Origin: an uncultured Ignatzschineria sp.
GTDB taxonomy: Bacteria > Pseudomonadota > Gammaproteobacteria > Cardiobacteriales > Wohlfahrtiimonadaceae
Direction: 5' to 3'
NCBI GenBank assembly: GCA_945639195.1
Contig: CALZEE010000007.1
Location: 1-64,000 of the forward strand
Length of the DNA stretch: 64,000 nt
Below, one piece after another: positions 9,484 to 17,543 of the stretch. The position numbers and the translations under genes were made by a program. The notes under the pieces were generated by a model. The model searched no databases, had not been told where the DNA came from, and saw only the letters and a program-made list of their open reading frames with translations. Position 1 is the stretch's first letter, and every line of letters begins with the position of its first letter.

Positions 9484-10287
9484 CTAGTTTAGTGCAATAA
9501 ACCTTATTTTATTAGCCCTTTTTGACTCATAGAGTTTATTGATTAAGCTGAAAGATAGTTTAAATAAAACAATCCATGTAACAAAAGGAAGTAAGAGTGT
9601 AATGATTAACGACAATACTTCTTCTCCGAAATTACTTGCGGTAATCGCCCCTAACTCCTTCATTATAAATAATGAAGTTAATGTAATGGCCAATATACTT
9701 ATGATCTTAAAGAAATTTTCTTTGATATTTAATGTGTTTACCGCACGCTCAATTTGGTGAATGCATACCTTTTCTTTTTCAGAAAGATTAAAACCATAAG
9801 GGATAGCTGTAGCTGAATTTTCACTATAATTATGAATAGTACTTTTATTGCTGTTTTGCATCATATCCCCACCAATTTTGATCTTTTTCATTTTATTTTT
9901 ATTGGTCATAGATGGTGGTGGCTCATCATCATTATCTTTTTTTCTGATACGAGATGGTTTTTCTGTGATAGATGCTTTTGCTAATGCTTCGAAAGCGAGC
10001 TTATGATCACTGTCTGCATTTTCATATGCATTAATGATCTCAATTGCTTTACCTTCTATAATATTGTCAGGTCTTTTTTCACCAAAAAGTAGATAGTGTA
10101 TGTCTATACCATTTTTAAGTAAGTTGAGAAGGTACTTAACATCTGGCGAGCGTCTCTCTTCCTCATTTTCTTTTTCATAAACACCCTGGCTAGTTGTGCT
10201 CACATCTCCTAGATCTGCAAATTCAGCTAAAGTTAACTTCATTGAGGTTCTAGTTTCTTTTAATCTTTTAGCAAATTCATCACTCAT
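9484..10287 (-). CDS. XRE-family repressor with two C-terminal membrane helices
   Basis: A 267-residue protein. Residues 5-70 form a Cro/C1-type helix-turn-helix (FAKRLKETRTSMKLTLAEFA, then YLLNLLKNGIDIHYLLFGE), as in phage repressors. A polar linker (110-170) with KIRKK-type basic and proline-rich sequence follows. The C-terminus has two hydrophobic segments at about 192-211 and 222-247, ending in a basic tail. Such a fusion suggests a membrane-tethered repressor, which is unusual. The start follows AAGGATAACTA. It is divergent from the ribbon-helix-helix gene across a 151-bp region with two inverted repeats. The likely role, by position, is control of the satellite-like element. Confidence 0.75.
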   Translation of the reverse strand: MSDEFAKRLKETRTSMKLTLAEFADLGDVSTTSQGVYEKENEEERRSPDVKYLLNLLKNGIDIHYLLFGEKRPDNIIEGKAIEIINAYENADSDHKLAFEALAKASITEKPSRIRKKDNDDEPPPSMTNKNKMKKIKIGGDMMQNSNKSTIHNYSENSATAIPYGFNLSEKEKVCIHQIERAVNTLNIKENFFKIISILAITLTSLFIMKELGAITASNFGEEVLSLIITLLLPFVTWIVLFKLSFSLINKLYESKRANKIRFIALN

Positions 10288-10330
10288 TAGTTATCCTTGC
10301 ACACCTGTTTTATTGTTTTCGGTAAAAATA

Positions 10331-10400
10331 AAACTTAATTATTGAAATAAGTTTTTAGTGTAGTATATTAGATCTTATTCATCATGAGAAGCTAATATAT
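10331..10400. promoter_or_regulatory. Divergent operator region with two inverted repeats
   Basis: Between the XRE gene (minus) and the ribbon-helix-helix gene (plus) are AAACTTA/TAAGTTT (10331-10337 and 10348-10354) and TATATTAG/CTAATATA (10364-10371 and 10393-10400). This is the arrangement expected for a repressor/Cro-like switch, so these are candidate binding sites for one or both neighbouring regulators. Confidence 0.5.
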
Positions 10401-10438
10401 TCTCTTATTAAAGCATATTAAACGAGAGAGATCATACT

Positions 10439-10639
10439 ATGAGTGAAGCTAAAAGAAATTCTAAGTTAGTATCTTTAACAATTATGATCGAAGAGTTACA
10501 ACTTACTGATTTACGTCATATAGCAAAAGCAGAAGAGAGAAGCTTATCAGCTCAGATAAGATATTTATTAGAACAAGAGTTAATTAAAGTAAGTGATGAT
10601 TCAAAATATCAACTAGGGGGGAATGTCAAAATGTATTAA
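10439..10639 (+). CDS. Small ribbon-helix-helix (Arc/CopG-like) DNA-binding protein
   Basis: A 66-residue protein. Residues 9-50 fit a ribbon-helix-helix fold: a beta strand (KLVSLTIMI), a helix (LTDLRHIAKAEER), a turn with SLSAQ, and a second helix (IRYLLEQELIKV). This fold binds DNA as a dimer through the beta strand. GAGAGAG precedes the start. It faces the XRE repressor across the operator region and precedes the primase, so it is likely an element regulator or a Cro-like partner. The fold call is fairly secure; the exact family is not. Confidence 0.7.
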   Translation: MSEAKRNSKLVSLTIMIEELQLTDLRHIAKAEERSLSAQIRYLLEQELIKVSDDSKYQLGGNVKMY

Positions 10640-10655
10640 ATGTTAGATAGTAAAA

Positions 10656-10680
10656 AACCACTTCAAAGTGTGAAGTGGCT
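10656..10680 (+). terminator. Hairpin after the ribbon-helix-helix gene
   Basis: CCACTTCA (10658-10665) pairs with TGAAGTGG (10671-10678) around a five-base loop. AAAAAA precedes it and CTTAGGTTTT follows. It is a plausible weak or attenuating terminator 20 bases after the stop codon. Confidence 0.5.
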
Positions 10681-10685
10681 TAGGT

Positions 10686-10721
10686 TTTGAATGTTGCATC
10701 CTGGAAGATCAAACATTCAAA
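10686..10721. repeat. 10-bp inverted repeat upstream of the replication gene
   Basis: TTTGAATGTT (10686-10695) is the exact reverse complement of AACATTCAAA (10712-10721). It lies 120 bases before the primase-helicase gene. It could be an operator or part of the replication origin of the element; the sequence does not decide between these. Confidence 0.5.
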
Positions 10722-10750
10722 TATAACAACATCTATTATAGAGAAAAACT

Positions 10751-10846
10751 ATGATAAATCAATTGAATATCGCTAATTTTTTAGTGATAAATATTTACGT
10801 CTATTTTTTGTCTAGCTTTGAAAAAGAACGAGGAGCTAGCTTATGA
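10751..10846 (+). CDS. Possible 31-residue ORF translationally coupled to the primase
   Basis: ATG at 10751 opens a 31-codon frame (MINQLNIANFLVINIYVYFL, then SSFEKERGASL) whose TGA overlaps the primase ATG as ATGA at 10843-10846. The middle is hydrophobic. The upstream ribosome-binding site is weak. The overlap suggests coupling, but the frame may be fortuitous. Confidence 0.25.
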   Translation: MINQLNIANFLVINIYVYFLSSFEKERGASL

Positions 10847-13491
10847 AAAAAATGGATGAAATAACACGTCAAAACGTGATTAATATTCTTCAAAATCATT
10901 ATCATATGCGCCCGCAAGGCGGGGGGCACCGCTATAAATATGGTATCTGCCCGCAATGCGGTTCTAAAGAATTGTGGGCGTTTGCTCATGATCCGTGGAC
11001 AGTCCAATGTGATCGTGAATCTAATTGTGCTTATAAGCAATCAACACGAGATCTACATCCTGAAGCGTTTGCAACAGTGACAGAGCGCGCTTTAAAGAAA
11101 GATCCCGCAGATCCTAAAATCATTGCAAAAACCTACCTGCAGGATGATCGCGGCTTTAATATTACGCGAATCGGGTCATTTGAACAGGGAACGGCGCAGA
11201 ACTTTCAAACAAAAGAGACTTCCGCAACAGTGCGTTTCTCATTACCAAATGGCGGATATTGGGAGCGAGTGATTGAAGATGTTTTGCCAAATAGCAAAGC
11301 GCTCTTTTCTAAAGAGTGTCCTTATAAGGGTTTTGGTTGGACTTCACCGGAGTTTGATCCAAAAGCAGAAGAGATCTGGGTTGTAGAAGGGATCTTTGAT
11401 GCACTTGCTTTGCAACATAATGGTATTCATGCCATTTCAGCAATGACTTGTCATAACTTCCCAAGTGTTACGCTTGAAGAGATTTATAAGGATAATCCTT
11501 TTGCGACCGTCATGATTGCGCTTGATAGTAATAAGGCCGGTAGAATCGGTACTCGTAAGATGGTGAAGCTTACGGAAGAGATTGGTTTTAAAGTGAAAGC
11601 AGCACTCACTAATTCGGGTGATGACTGGAATGATAAGCATATTGAAGGGAGATTGAATCCTGATGATATTCGCACCTTTTGTTATTTTGGTTCATTGGAG
11701 ATTGCGAAAACGCCGAGTGAAAAGGCGTTGCTTATGTGGTCACATAATGGCGGTAGCCAAGGATTTTGGCTTGAGCATGGGCATAAAACATATTGGTGCG
11801 ACATCAATATGGAATTACTACGCCGAGCCGAGGCAGATTTAACAGAAGAGAAGCTACTTGAGACAGGTGCTGGCGATGTTACTGAACTACGAGAAGAAGA
11901 GCTTGAAGAGATTCGCGAACAAGCATTTACTAAAAGCGGATCGGTATTTCCGATTGCAACATGCGTGATTGATTTTCTCTATGCTGAGAAGTCGATTATT
12001 ACCGATGAAACGCAATATTACGTCAAAATCAGCAATCATCGGGGTAACACCACCGGCACCTTTAATGGAAAGCATATTAAATCAGCATCTGATTTTGGTG
12101 CACGCATTATCGATACATTACCTGGGGCGAACTTTGACGGCACACCAAAGCAACTTGGCCGTATTTATGATGATAAAACATTGGAGATTGAAACAGTGAA
12201 TACAATAGATTACATCGGCTATTGCCCAGAAGCGAAAGCCTATATTTATCCGACTTTTGCCGTAAAAAATGGCCAGCATCATAAAAAGAATAATGAAGAT
12301 TACTATACATTTGGTAACTTCAGCATTAAATCAACGCTGAATATAGCGCGCTTTGCGCCTGACCTTGAATATAAAAACACATGGACAGAAGATTTCCTAA
12401 GCGCTTATGGGCCACAAGGCTTAATCGTATTGACATACTTCTTTGGCTCGCTCTTTGCGGTGCAGATTCGTGAGAAGTATAAATCATTTCCCTTCTTGGA
12501 GTTTACGGGAGAGGCAGGCGCCGGTAAAACTTCGGTTTTAGACTTCTGTTGGTTATTAATGGGGCGTGAAAACTATGAGGGGATTAACCCCGTAACGTCA
12601 ACGCGTGTGGCACGAATGAGAACGCTAAGACAGTTTTCAAATATGCCAACGGTTTATTTGGAAGGACAGGGCAATGATAAAGATTCAAAACAAGGCCAGG
12701 CTGTTTGGCTCTCTGAAGCGAAACAATTATTTAATGGAATATCACCGCGCGCAACGGGAATAATGAATTCAGGAAATGAAACGAATGATGAGCCTTTTTA
12801 CGGTTCATTAATAGTATCTCAAAACAGAAAGATTTATGGAGAGGTAGCAGTACTAGGGCGCTTTATCTATCTGCATATGACAAAAGAGCATCATACAACG
12901 GAAGGTCGTCACGCTTCACAGCGTTTAAATAGCTTGTGCGTAGATGATGTTTCGGGATTTTTGAAGTTCGTCATTGAGCATGAAAAGGAAGTGCTTGAGC
13001 ACCATGCAAAGGTTTATGAGAAATACCATAGCAGAATCATGGAGCTAGAAGGCCTCAATACCGTAAGGCTAGCAGATAACCACGCGACACTTCTCGCAAT
13101 GCTTGATGCGCTCTGCGCATTACTCAATATCTCTAATGAATTCAGGAACCGTACCAGAGATTATATCTTTAGGATCGCTCAGGAACGTGAGAAGGATCTC
13201 GATCAAGATCCGGATGAAGTAATGGAGTTCTGGCATTTGTATGAGTTCTTAGAAAACAGTACAAAAGCTGAGATTAATCATTCTGCAGATCGTGATTTAA
13301 TCGCCATTAATCTTAATGAGATCGTAGAAATCGCACGTAATCGACGCTCAAATATCGGTGATGTTTCGTTACTCAGAAAGTTGCTGCCACATTCGAAGCG
13401 TTACAAGTTCGTTGATAATAAAAATGTTCATTCAAGATATGCCAAAAAAGCAGTTCGTTGTTATGTATTTAAGCGTGAATCGGGGAAGTAG
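10843..13491 (+). CDS. Satellite/prophage primase-helicase with zinc-binding and Toprim domains
   Basis: An 882-residue replication protein. A zinc-binding site has C36, C39, C56 and C62. A Toprim domain follows, with Glu182 and Asp186 in VVEGIFDALA and D228SN in the ALDSNKAGR motif. The C-terminal part is a helicase/ATPase with Walker A GEAGAGKT at 556-563. The domain order resembles P4-alpha-like and other phage-satellite primase-helicases that prime and unwind element DNA. The start has a strong GAGGAGCTAG site and overlaps the stop of a possible 31-residue ORF. An AlpA-like gene follows after 9 bases. Codon use looks more GC-rich than the defence operon, consistent with a separate origin. 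Confidence 0.85.
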   Translation: MKKMDEITRQNVINILQNHYHMRPQGGGHRYKYGICPQCGSKELWAFAHDPWTVQCDRESNCAYKQSTRDLHPEAFATVTERALKKDPADPKIIAKTYLQDDRGFNITRIGSFEQGTAQNFQTKETSATVRFSLPNGGYWERVIEDVLPNSKALFSKECPYKGFGWTSPEFDPKAEEIWVVEGIFDALALQHNGIHAISAMTCHNFPSVTLEEIYKDNPFATVMIALDSNKAGRIGTRKMVKLTEEIGFKVKAALTNSGDDWNDKHIEGRLNPDDIRTFCYFGSLEIAKTPSEKALLMWSHNGGSQGFWLEHGHKTYWCDINMELLRRAEADLTEEKLLETGAGDVTELREEELEEIREQAFTKSGSVFPIATCVIDFLYAEKSIITDETQYYVKISNHRGNTTGTFNGKHIKSASDFGARIIDTLPGANFDGTPKQLGRIYDDKTLEIETVNTIDYIGYCPEAKAYIYPTFAVKNGQHHKKNNEDYYTFGNFSIKSTLNIARFAPDLEYKNTWTEDFLSAYGPQGLIVLTYFFGSLFAVQIREKYKSFPFLEFTGEAGAGKTSVLDFCWLLMGRENYEGINPVTSTRVARMRTLRQFSNMPTVYLEGQGNDKDSKQGQAVWLSEAKQLFNGISPRATGIMNSGNETNDEPFYGSLIVSQNRKIYGEVAVLGRFIYLHMTKEHHTTEGRHASQRLNSLCVDDVSGFLKFVIEHEKEVLEHHAKVYEKYHSRIMELEGLNTVRLADNHATLLAMLDALCALLNISNEFRNRTRDYIFRIAQEREKDLDQDPDEVMEFWHLYEFLENSTKAEINHSADRDLIAINLNEIVEIARNRRSNIGDVSLLRKLLPHSKRYKFVDNKNVHSRYAKKAVRCYVFKRESGK

Positions 13492-13500
13492 GGGGGGAAT

Positions 13501-13689
13501 ATGTCTAAACGTAAAACATTAATTAAACTATCTGATACCGCTAAGAAACTTGGTATATCAAAAAAACATTTAGAAACCTCAATCATGTTCGAACCAGAAT
13601 TCCCCAAACGGGTGAGATTGGTCGATGGTGGAGATATTTTTTTTGTAGAGCAAGAAGTTGATGATTATATTGAGATGAGAAAAATATAA
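13501..13689 (+). CDS. AlpA-like small DNA-binding protein
   Basis: A 62-residue protein with a winged helix-turn-helix of the AlpA/excisionase type: KLSDTAKKLGISKKHLETSI followed by FPKRVRLVDGGDIFFVEQEVDDYI. In P4-like elements AlpA proteins activate or assist excision next to the integrase. GGGGGG sits just upstream of the start and the primase gene ends 9 bases before, so the two share a transcript. It converges on the PIN-domain gene across a hairpin-forming repeat. Confidence 0.7.
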   Translation: MSKRKTLIKLSDTAKKLGISKKHLETSIMFEPEFPKRVRLVDGGDIFFVEQEVDDYIEMRKI

Positions 13690-13696
13690 GTACAAT

Positions 13697-13754
<58 letters not shown>

Positions 13755-13780
13755 CTATAGAAAATGATAAGGGTGCTTTC

Positions 13781-14989
13781 TTAAGTATTTAGTGTTAATA
13801 TTTTCTTTTCATTTTTTTCGTAATCAACTAATAGATTCTTAATAGGTAGTTGTTCTATAGTCCTTGGAATAATTTCTTTGTTCTCTAACTGTATCTTATT
13901 TAATTCGTACGGAAGCTCTAAACTAAAGACCACGTTTATTATGGCATTATTATTTTTTAAGTTTGAATATTCAGTTGAGACATAATCTATGCTGTGATCA
14001 ATATGAGAATAACCATAAATATTGTATTCATAGTGAGCAGTATAATTCACTGATATACGATCTATTCTTATTGTTAAGGTGTTTTTGTGCATGGATAGAT
14101 AACGGATATTTTTTGGTATTAAAATATCAGACTCTTTAATATCAATACTTAAAGAGTTGTCACCTAGGATGAAAGGAGCCGGATCACTATAGGTTAAGAA
14201 TAGGTCTGCATTGTCACATATATATTCCGAAACTATCGAAATAATATCTGTTTTTAAATTTCCGTTTGATATTATATTTTCAGAAAAAGACAGGAATTTA
14301 TTTTCTAGACTATCTGGATTGTTGTCAGTATCAAAAATACTTTGATAGTTAAGAACTTCTATAAGATCAATATGAGTTTTAACAATACCCATACCATCAT
14401 ATTCCCCATTAGAAAAAAAGTCATAAAAATCATTGTCCTCTGACAAAAATAAAATGTCTTCTTGTTGTTGAATAAGAGCTAAAAGTGTAAACGCATCTGG
14501 AAATTCGTTTGATTTTTTTAAAGAAAAAGGAGCTTTTTGTTCGAAGTATAAGTTAAACACTTCTTCTGTGGATACAGACTTGATATCAATAATTTCAGCA
14601 TTCATATCACTAAGAAAATTATCAATAATAGTTTCACTTATACTATCTATTTCTTTGAAATCTACATCTTTGGAGTTGAGAGCATCTTGTTGATTTTTAT
14701 AGAGATCAAGGTAATACGAAGATGTTGATTTTATTTTTATTTTTCTTTTGATTTCCTTTAAAGCCTTATTTATTTCAAGCTGATCCTGTTTTAATTGACT
14801 CTTGAGATGTCGAATCATTTCCTTTCGGGTGATTGTGGTAGCTAAAAATTTAATGGAATCAGGTTGACTAGGTTGCATAAAATTTTTTAGGGTATTGAAC
14901 AGGGAAGGATTAAAGTTGAATTTATCTTTAACATAATAGTTAGTATCGATAAAAACAGCTGTAAATTTGTTTGAATTTAATATGGTCAT
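13781..14989 (-). CDS. PIN-domain protein (DUF4935-like), cargo of the satellite element
   Basis: A 402-residue protein with an N-terminal PIN-like nuclease domain. Acidic candidates are D15 in FIDTNYYV, E57 in RKEMIRH, the Asp in FPDAFTLLAL and the Asp pair in SEDNDFYDF. This pattern resembles the PIN_12/DUF4935 family found in defence contexts. The C-terminal about 180 residues are beta-rich and not recognised. The gene lies 8 bases downstream of the integrase on the same strand, a usual place for accessory cargo. RNA cleavage in an abortive defence is plausible from the family but is inference. No antitoxin is visible beside it. Confidence 0.65.
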   Translation of the reverse strand: MTILNSNKFTAVFIDTNYYVKDKFNFNPSLFNTLKNFMQPSQPDSIKFLATTITRKEMIRHLKSQLKQDQLEINKALKEIKRKIKIKSTSSYYLDLYKNQQDALNSKDVDFKEIDSISETIIDNFLSDMNAEIIDIKSVSTEEVFNLYFEQKAPFSLKKSNEFPDAFTLLALIQQQEDILFLSEDNDFYDFFSNGEYDGMGIVKTHIDLIEVLNYQSIFDTDNNPDSLENKFLSFSENIISNGNLKTDIISIVSEYICDNADLFLTYSDPAPFILGDNSLSIDIKESDILIPKNIRYLSMHKNTLTIRIDRISVNYTAHYEYNIYGYSHIDHSIDYVSTEYSNLKNNNAIINVVFSLELPYELNKIQLENKEIIPRTIEQLPIKNLLVDYEKNEKKILTLNT

Positions 14990-14997
14990 AATTGAGA

Positions 14998-16071
14998 TTA
15001 TCCTAGTCTTTTGGCAATTTCTGATGCGGTAGGGTTGTAATATATCATCAAAGATCTTGGATCTCGATGGCCAATCATTTTTGCAAGATCCAGTACATCT
15101 AGCTTTCTAGCTAAACGAGTGCAAGCTTCATGCCTGGTATCATGAAAACGAAGATCTTTAATGCCTGTGGTTTTGATATAGCGAGCGAATAGGGCAGATG
15201 TGCGATCAGATGATTCATCAAAGTCTTTAAAGAATACAGGTTTAGCAGTATAAGTTTCAGATTGGCCATACTCATTCAAAATGGTTCTTTCATAGATCAG
15301 TGAACGTGAGTATGGTTTTATTCTTTCTAGTAATTCAATGGCACGGCTTGAAAGAGGAATATCCCGAGCATCACCATTTTTAGATGTTGGGATAGTGAGG
15401 TAGTAATCTCTCAGATAAATATTACCCCAATCTAAATTACAGATTTCCCCTAAGCGCATGCCCGTTTCAATTGCAAATAAGAAAATCAACCCAACTCTTT
15501 TACGAGCCTCATCCAACTCGCCATGTTCATCGTAGCCAAGGGCTTCTAGAATTCTATTGATTTCAATGTCAGAGATTCTACGATTGCGCGGTGCTGGTTC
15601 TTTTAGTTTATCAACGCCCTCAAAAGGATTATGTTCTATCCATCTCCATTTAATTGCTTCTTTAATCACGCCACGTAGGATAGATATCTCTTTATTAACG
15701 GTTGCCGGCTTCACACTTTTTAGTCTAAATTCGATGTAGTTATTGAATACAGAGGGAGATAAAGAGCTTAAACGAGCCTCGATATTTAATGCATGGCAAT
15801 TCAAGAAGTAATTGATTCTTAGTGTTTCACTTTTTTCAGAGCGTTTACCTGGTGTAATTTCAGTTAAGTATTTTTCTAAAGCATCTTTTAAGCTTTTGGT
15901 TATATCAACATTTTCCGTTTTCCCTTGCCTAATTTCTTTTTCCCGACGAATCCCCCAAGCTAATGCTTCAGCTTTTGTTGAAAATGACTTAGTATCTCTT
16001 ATACGTTCATAATTTATTACAATCTCAACTTCGACAGACCACTTAGATCCGCGTTTTCTCACATATGCCAT
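14998..16071 (-). CDS. Tyrosine-type integrase of the satellite-like element
   Basis: A 357-residue phage-type integrase. Residues 1-60 are an AP2-like arm-binding domain (WSVEVEI...FSTKAEALAWGIRREKEIRQG), then a SAM-like core-binding domain and the catalytic domain. The catalytic set is Arg in ETGMRLGEI, Lys in TSKNGDARDIP, the FHDTRHEA box, His in MIGHRDP and the Tyr in LMIYYN. It is complete and probably active. It lies at the right edge of the element, reading inward. Its upstream DNA carries 12-bp direct repeats (16090-16113) and then a terminator. It differs from the Integrase_1 enzyme at 2188-3096. Confidence 0.92.
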   Translation of the reverse strand: MAYVRKRGSKWSVEVEIVINYERIRDTKSFSTKAEALAWGIRREKEIRQGKTENVDITKSLKDALEKYLTEITPGKRSEKSETLRINYFLNCHALNIEARLSSLSPSVFNNYIEFRLKSVKPATVNKEISILRGVIKEAIKWRWIEHNPFEGVDKLKEPAPRNRRISDIEINRILEALGYDEHGELDEARKRVGLIFLFAIETGMRLGEICNLDWGNIYLRDYYLTIPTSKNGDARDIPLSSRAIELLERIKPYSRSLIYERTILNEYGQSETYTAKPVFFKDFDESSDRTSALFARYIKTTGIKDLRFHDTRHEACTRLARKLDVLDLAKMIGHRDPRSLMIYYNPTASEIAKRLG

Positions 16072-16089
16072 CTATATCAGTCTCCTTTT

Positions 16090-16113
16090 ATTTGACGGGG
16101 GATTTGACGGGGC
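16090..16113. repeat. Two tandem 12-bp repeats beside the integrase start
   Basis: ATTTGACGGGG occurs at 16090-16100 and again at 16102-16112, giving a 12-bp period, 19 bases from the integrase start codon. Tandem sites next to int are often arm-type integrase binding sites. Operator function is also possible. Confidence 0.6.
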
Positions 16114-16267
16114 AAGAGGTAGATATACCTCCTTAGAGTTCTATTTATTTCCAAATCAATTTCTTTGGATTATATAGTAATTTCAACGTTAAATCAGGTT
16201 TTATCACCTTTTCCAAAGGTTGCATTAAATGGCCCTTGTGCTAGCAAGGCCCACCACTGAAATGCCC

Positions 16268-16298
16268 AAAACCCCGTATCATTGATACGGGGTTTTTT
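16268..16298 (+). terminator. Strong intrinsic terminator
   Basis: AAAACCCCGTATC (16268-16280) pairs perfectly with GATACGGGGTTTT (16284-16296) around a three-base loop, followed by more T residues. No gene on the plus strand ends nearby in the window, so this may be the terminator of a host gene interrupted or displaced by the island. Confidence 0.85.
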
Positions 16299-16485
16299 GT
16301 TGCCTATTTATAGAGTAAGCAATAATCGTTATATGGGCGTATAATTATCCGCATGCTAATTTTCAGTGTTGATTAGAAGTGGCTTTTCTTTGTTTAATAT
16401 TTTGATAAGATGTGCGTTTAAACATGCAATAGAACCTGTTCTTGTTTAAACTAATACATTCTCATTGCTGTTCAATAGGATCATT

Positions 16486-16968
16486 ATGAATATCGTTGTA
16501 CTCTTCGCCCCTCATTCACCAGAGCTCGTTGAAGAGTTTTTTAATCAGGAACGTAATGTTCCCGAGATTATCGAAACTGATTACGATATCTCGCCCCTTA
16601 TTTATGATAATAAAGCGGTTGTGACAGATCATAATGATTGGGACTTTCTCTTCCTTAATATCGAATATTGCTTTAAATCGACCTTCCAAAAGAAATTAAA
16701 GGCGCTATCACAAGATAAGCCGATCTATATGTTTGCAGTGAATGGAACAGCGGATGGTCTATGGTTTGAGCATTATAAAGATGGCAAACTTATGCGCCAA
16801 TGGATCTCTGTAGAATTTGAGGTTGCCGGCAATATGGGCGAGTACCTTAAAGAAGAGTTAGTACTCGGATGTCCTTTTGTCGATGAGGCTTATGAAGATG
16901 TTGGCGAAGAGATGTTTTATGATTTAATTCAAGAAATCACGGGCTTTGATGTGGGAAGAGCGATTTAA
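16486..16968 (+). CDS. Hypothetical cytosolic protein
   Basis: A 160-residue protein I do not recognise. The ATG at 16486 is preferred over an earlier frame-open codon at 16465 because TAGGA precedes it. It starts with a beta strand (MNIVVLFAPHS) and is acidic, without a signal peptide or membrane segment. It has DWDFLFLNIEY and GLWFEHYKDGKL segments in the middle and ends in an acidic helix. It is the first chromosomal gene right of the island and converges with the next gene over 23 bases. Confidence 0.6.
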   Translation: MNIVVLFAPHSPELVEEFFNQERNVPEIIETDYDISPLIYDNKAVVTDHNDWDFLFLNIEYCFKSTFQKKLKALSQDKPIYMFAVNGTADGLWFEHYKDGKLMRQWISVEFEVAGNMGEYLKEELVLGCPFVDEAYEDVGEEMFYDLIQEITGFDVGRAI

Positions 16969-16991
16969 ACTTCGATCTTTTTCGCCGTTAC

Positions 16992-17474
16992 CTAGCGATA
17001 ATCATTAAATGTATCGACATTAAAATCATAGTATTGCTCTAAGATCTGAATGGCGCAGTCTTTTCCGGCGATTTTTATCGAATGCGGTTTAAGGGATGCG
17101 CCATAGTTATCTAAGGTGTTTAGGTAGTTCGTGAGCGCTGTTTGTTCTGCCTCTGGTGCGTAGAGGAGAATAAGTGCATGATTTTCTGCCATGCTTACCG
17201 GAATGCCGGCAATTTCCTCGGGATAGGAGAATAGCGATATTTGGTAGGGCTGCGGAGATGCTTGTTCGCCGGGAATAATTTCAAAAATCGTAATGATATG
17301 ATTATTTTGTTGCACTTTGTGTTGTAAATTTAAGCGTTTGAATTGATCATTCATCGCTTTTGTCATGCTTGCTGCAAGGTCGTCAGTCGTTAATTTACAA
17401 TGATTGAGCATCTCTTTCACAGATTCATTACTAAAGAGATGAGAAAACATAGGCTGAAATGAGGTATTAAGCAT
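16992..17474 (-). CDS. Hypothetical protein
   Basis: A 160-residue protein of no family I recognise. It is mostly soluble, with an N-terminal helical part (residues 1-50) and an alpha/beta C-terminal half (HIITIFEIIPGE, HALILLYAPEAEQ). No signal peptide or membrane helix is visible. It lies between the convergent unknown gene and the MerR-type regulator, with a 69-base gap to the latter, so it could be read on the MerR transcript. Confidence 0.55.
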   Translation of the reverse strand: MLNTSFQPMFSHLFSNESVKEMLNHCKLTTDDLAASMTKAMNDQFKRLNLQHKVQQNNHIITIFEIIPGEQASPQPYQISLFSYPEEIAGIPVSMAENHALILLYAPEAEQTALTNYLNTLDNYGASLKPHSIKIAGKDCAIQILEQYYDFNVDTFNDYR

Positions 17475-17543
17475 GTGTATTATCTTGGTTTAAAAAACTT
17501 AGGGTTTATCAGCATAACAGAGTCATTTTTTTAGGGGGTAATA

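Larger units (their letters stand above)
16072..16485. other. Right edge of the island: integrase leader and junction with chromosome
   Basis: These 414 bases hold no gene. They contain a 12-bp tandem repeat (16090-16113), the inverted repeat GAGGTA/TACCTC (16116-16131), an imperfect hairpin around 16230-16250 and a strong terminator at 16268-16298. The attachment site of the element should lie here, but I could not find a matching direct repeat on the left side. Confidence 0.5.

Noticed and set aside
10843..13491. CRISPR or Cas-related reading of the island, including the Toprim protein
   Set aside because: No direct-repeat/spacer array or Cas motif is present. The Toprim, zinc-binding and Walker motifs fit a satellite primase-helicase.
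16230..16258. A tRNA or tmRNA 3' end, from AAGGCCCACCA followed by a terminator
   Set aside because: The ACCA ending is suggestive at an island edge, but there is no T-arm with GTTCNA and no matching acceptor 5' strand. It forms a simple imperfect hairpin instead.
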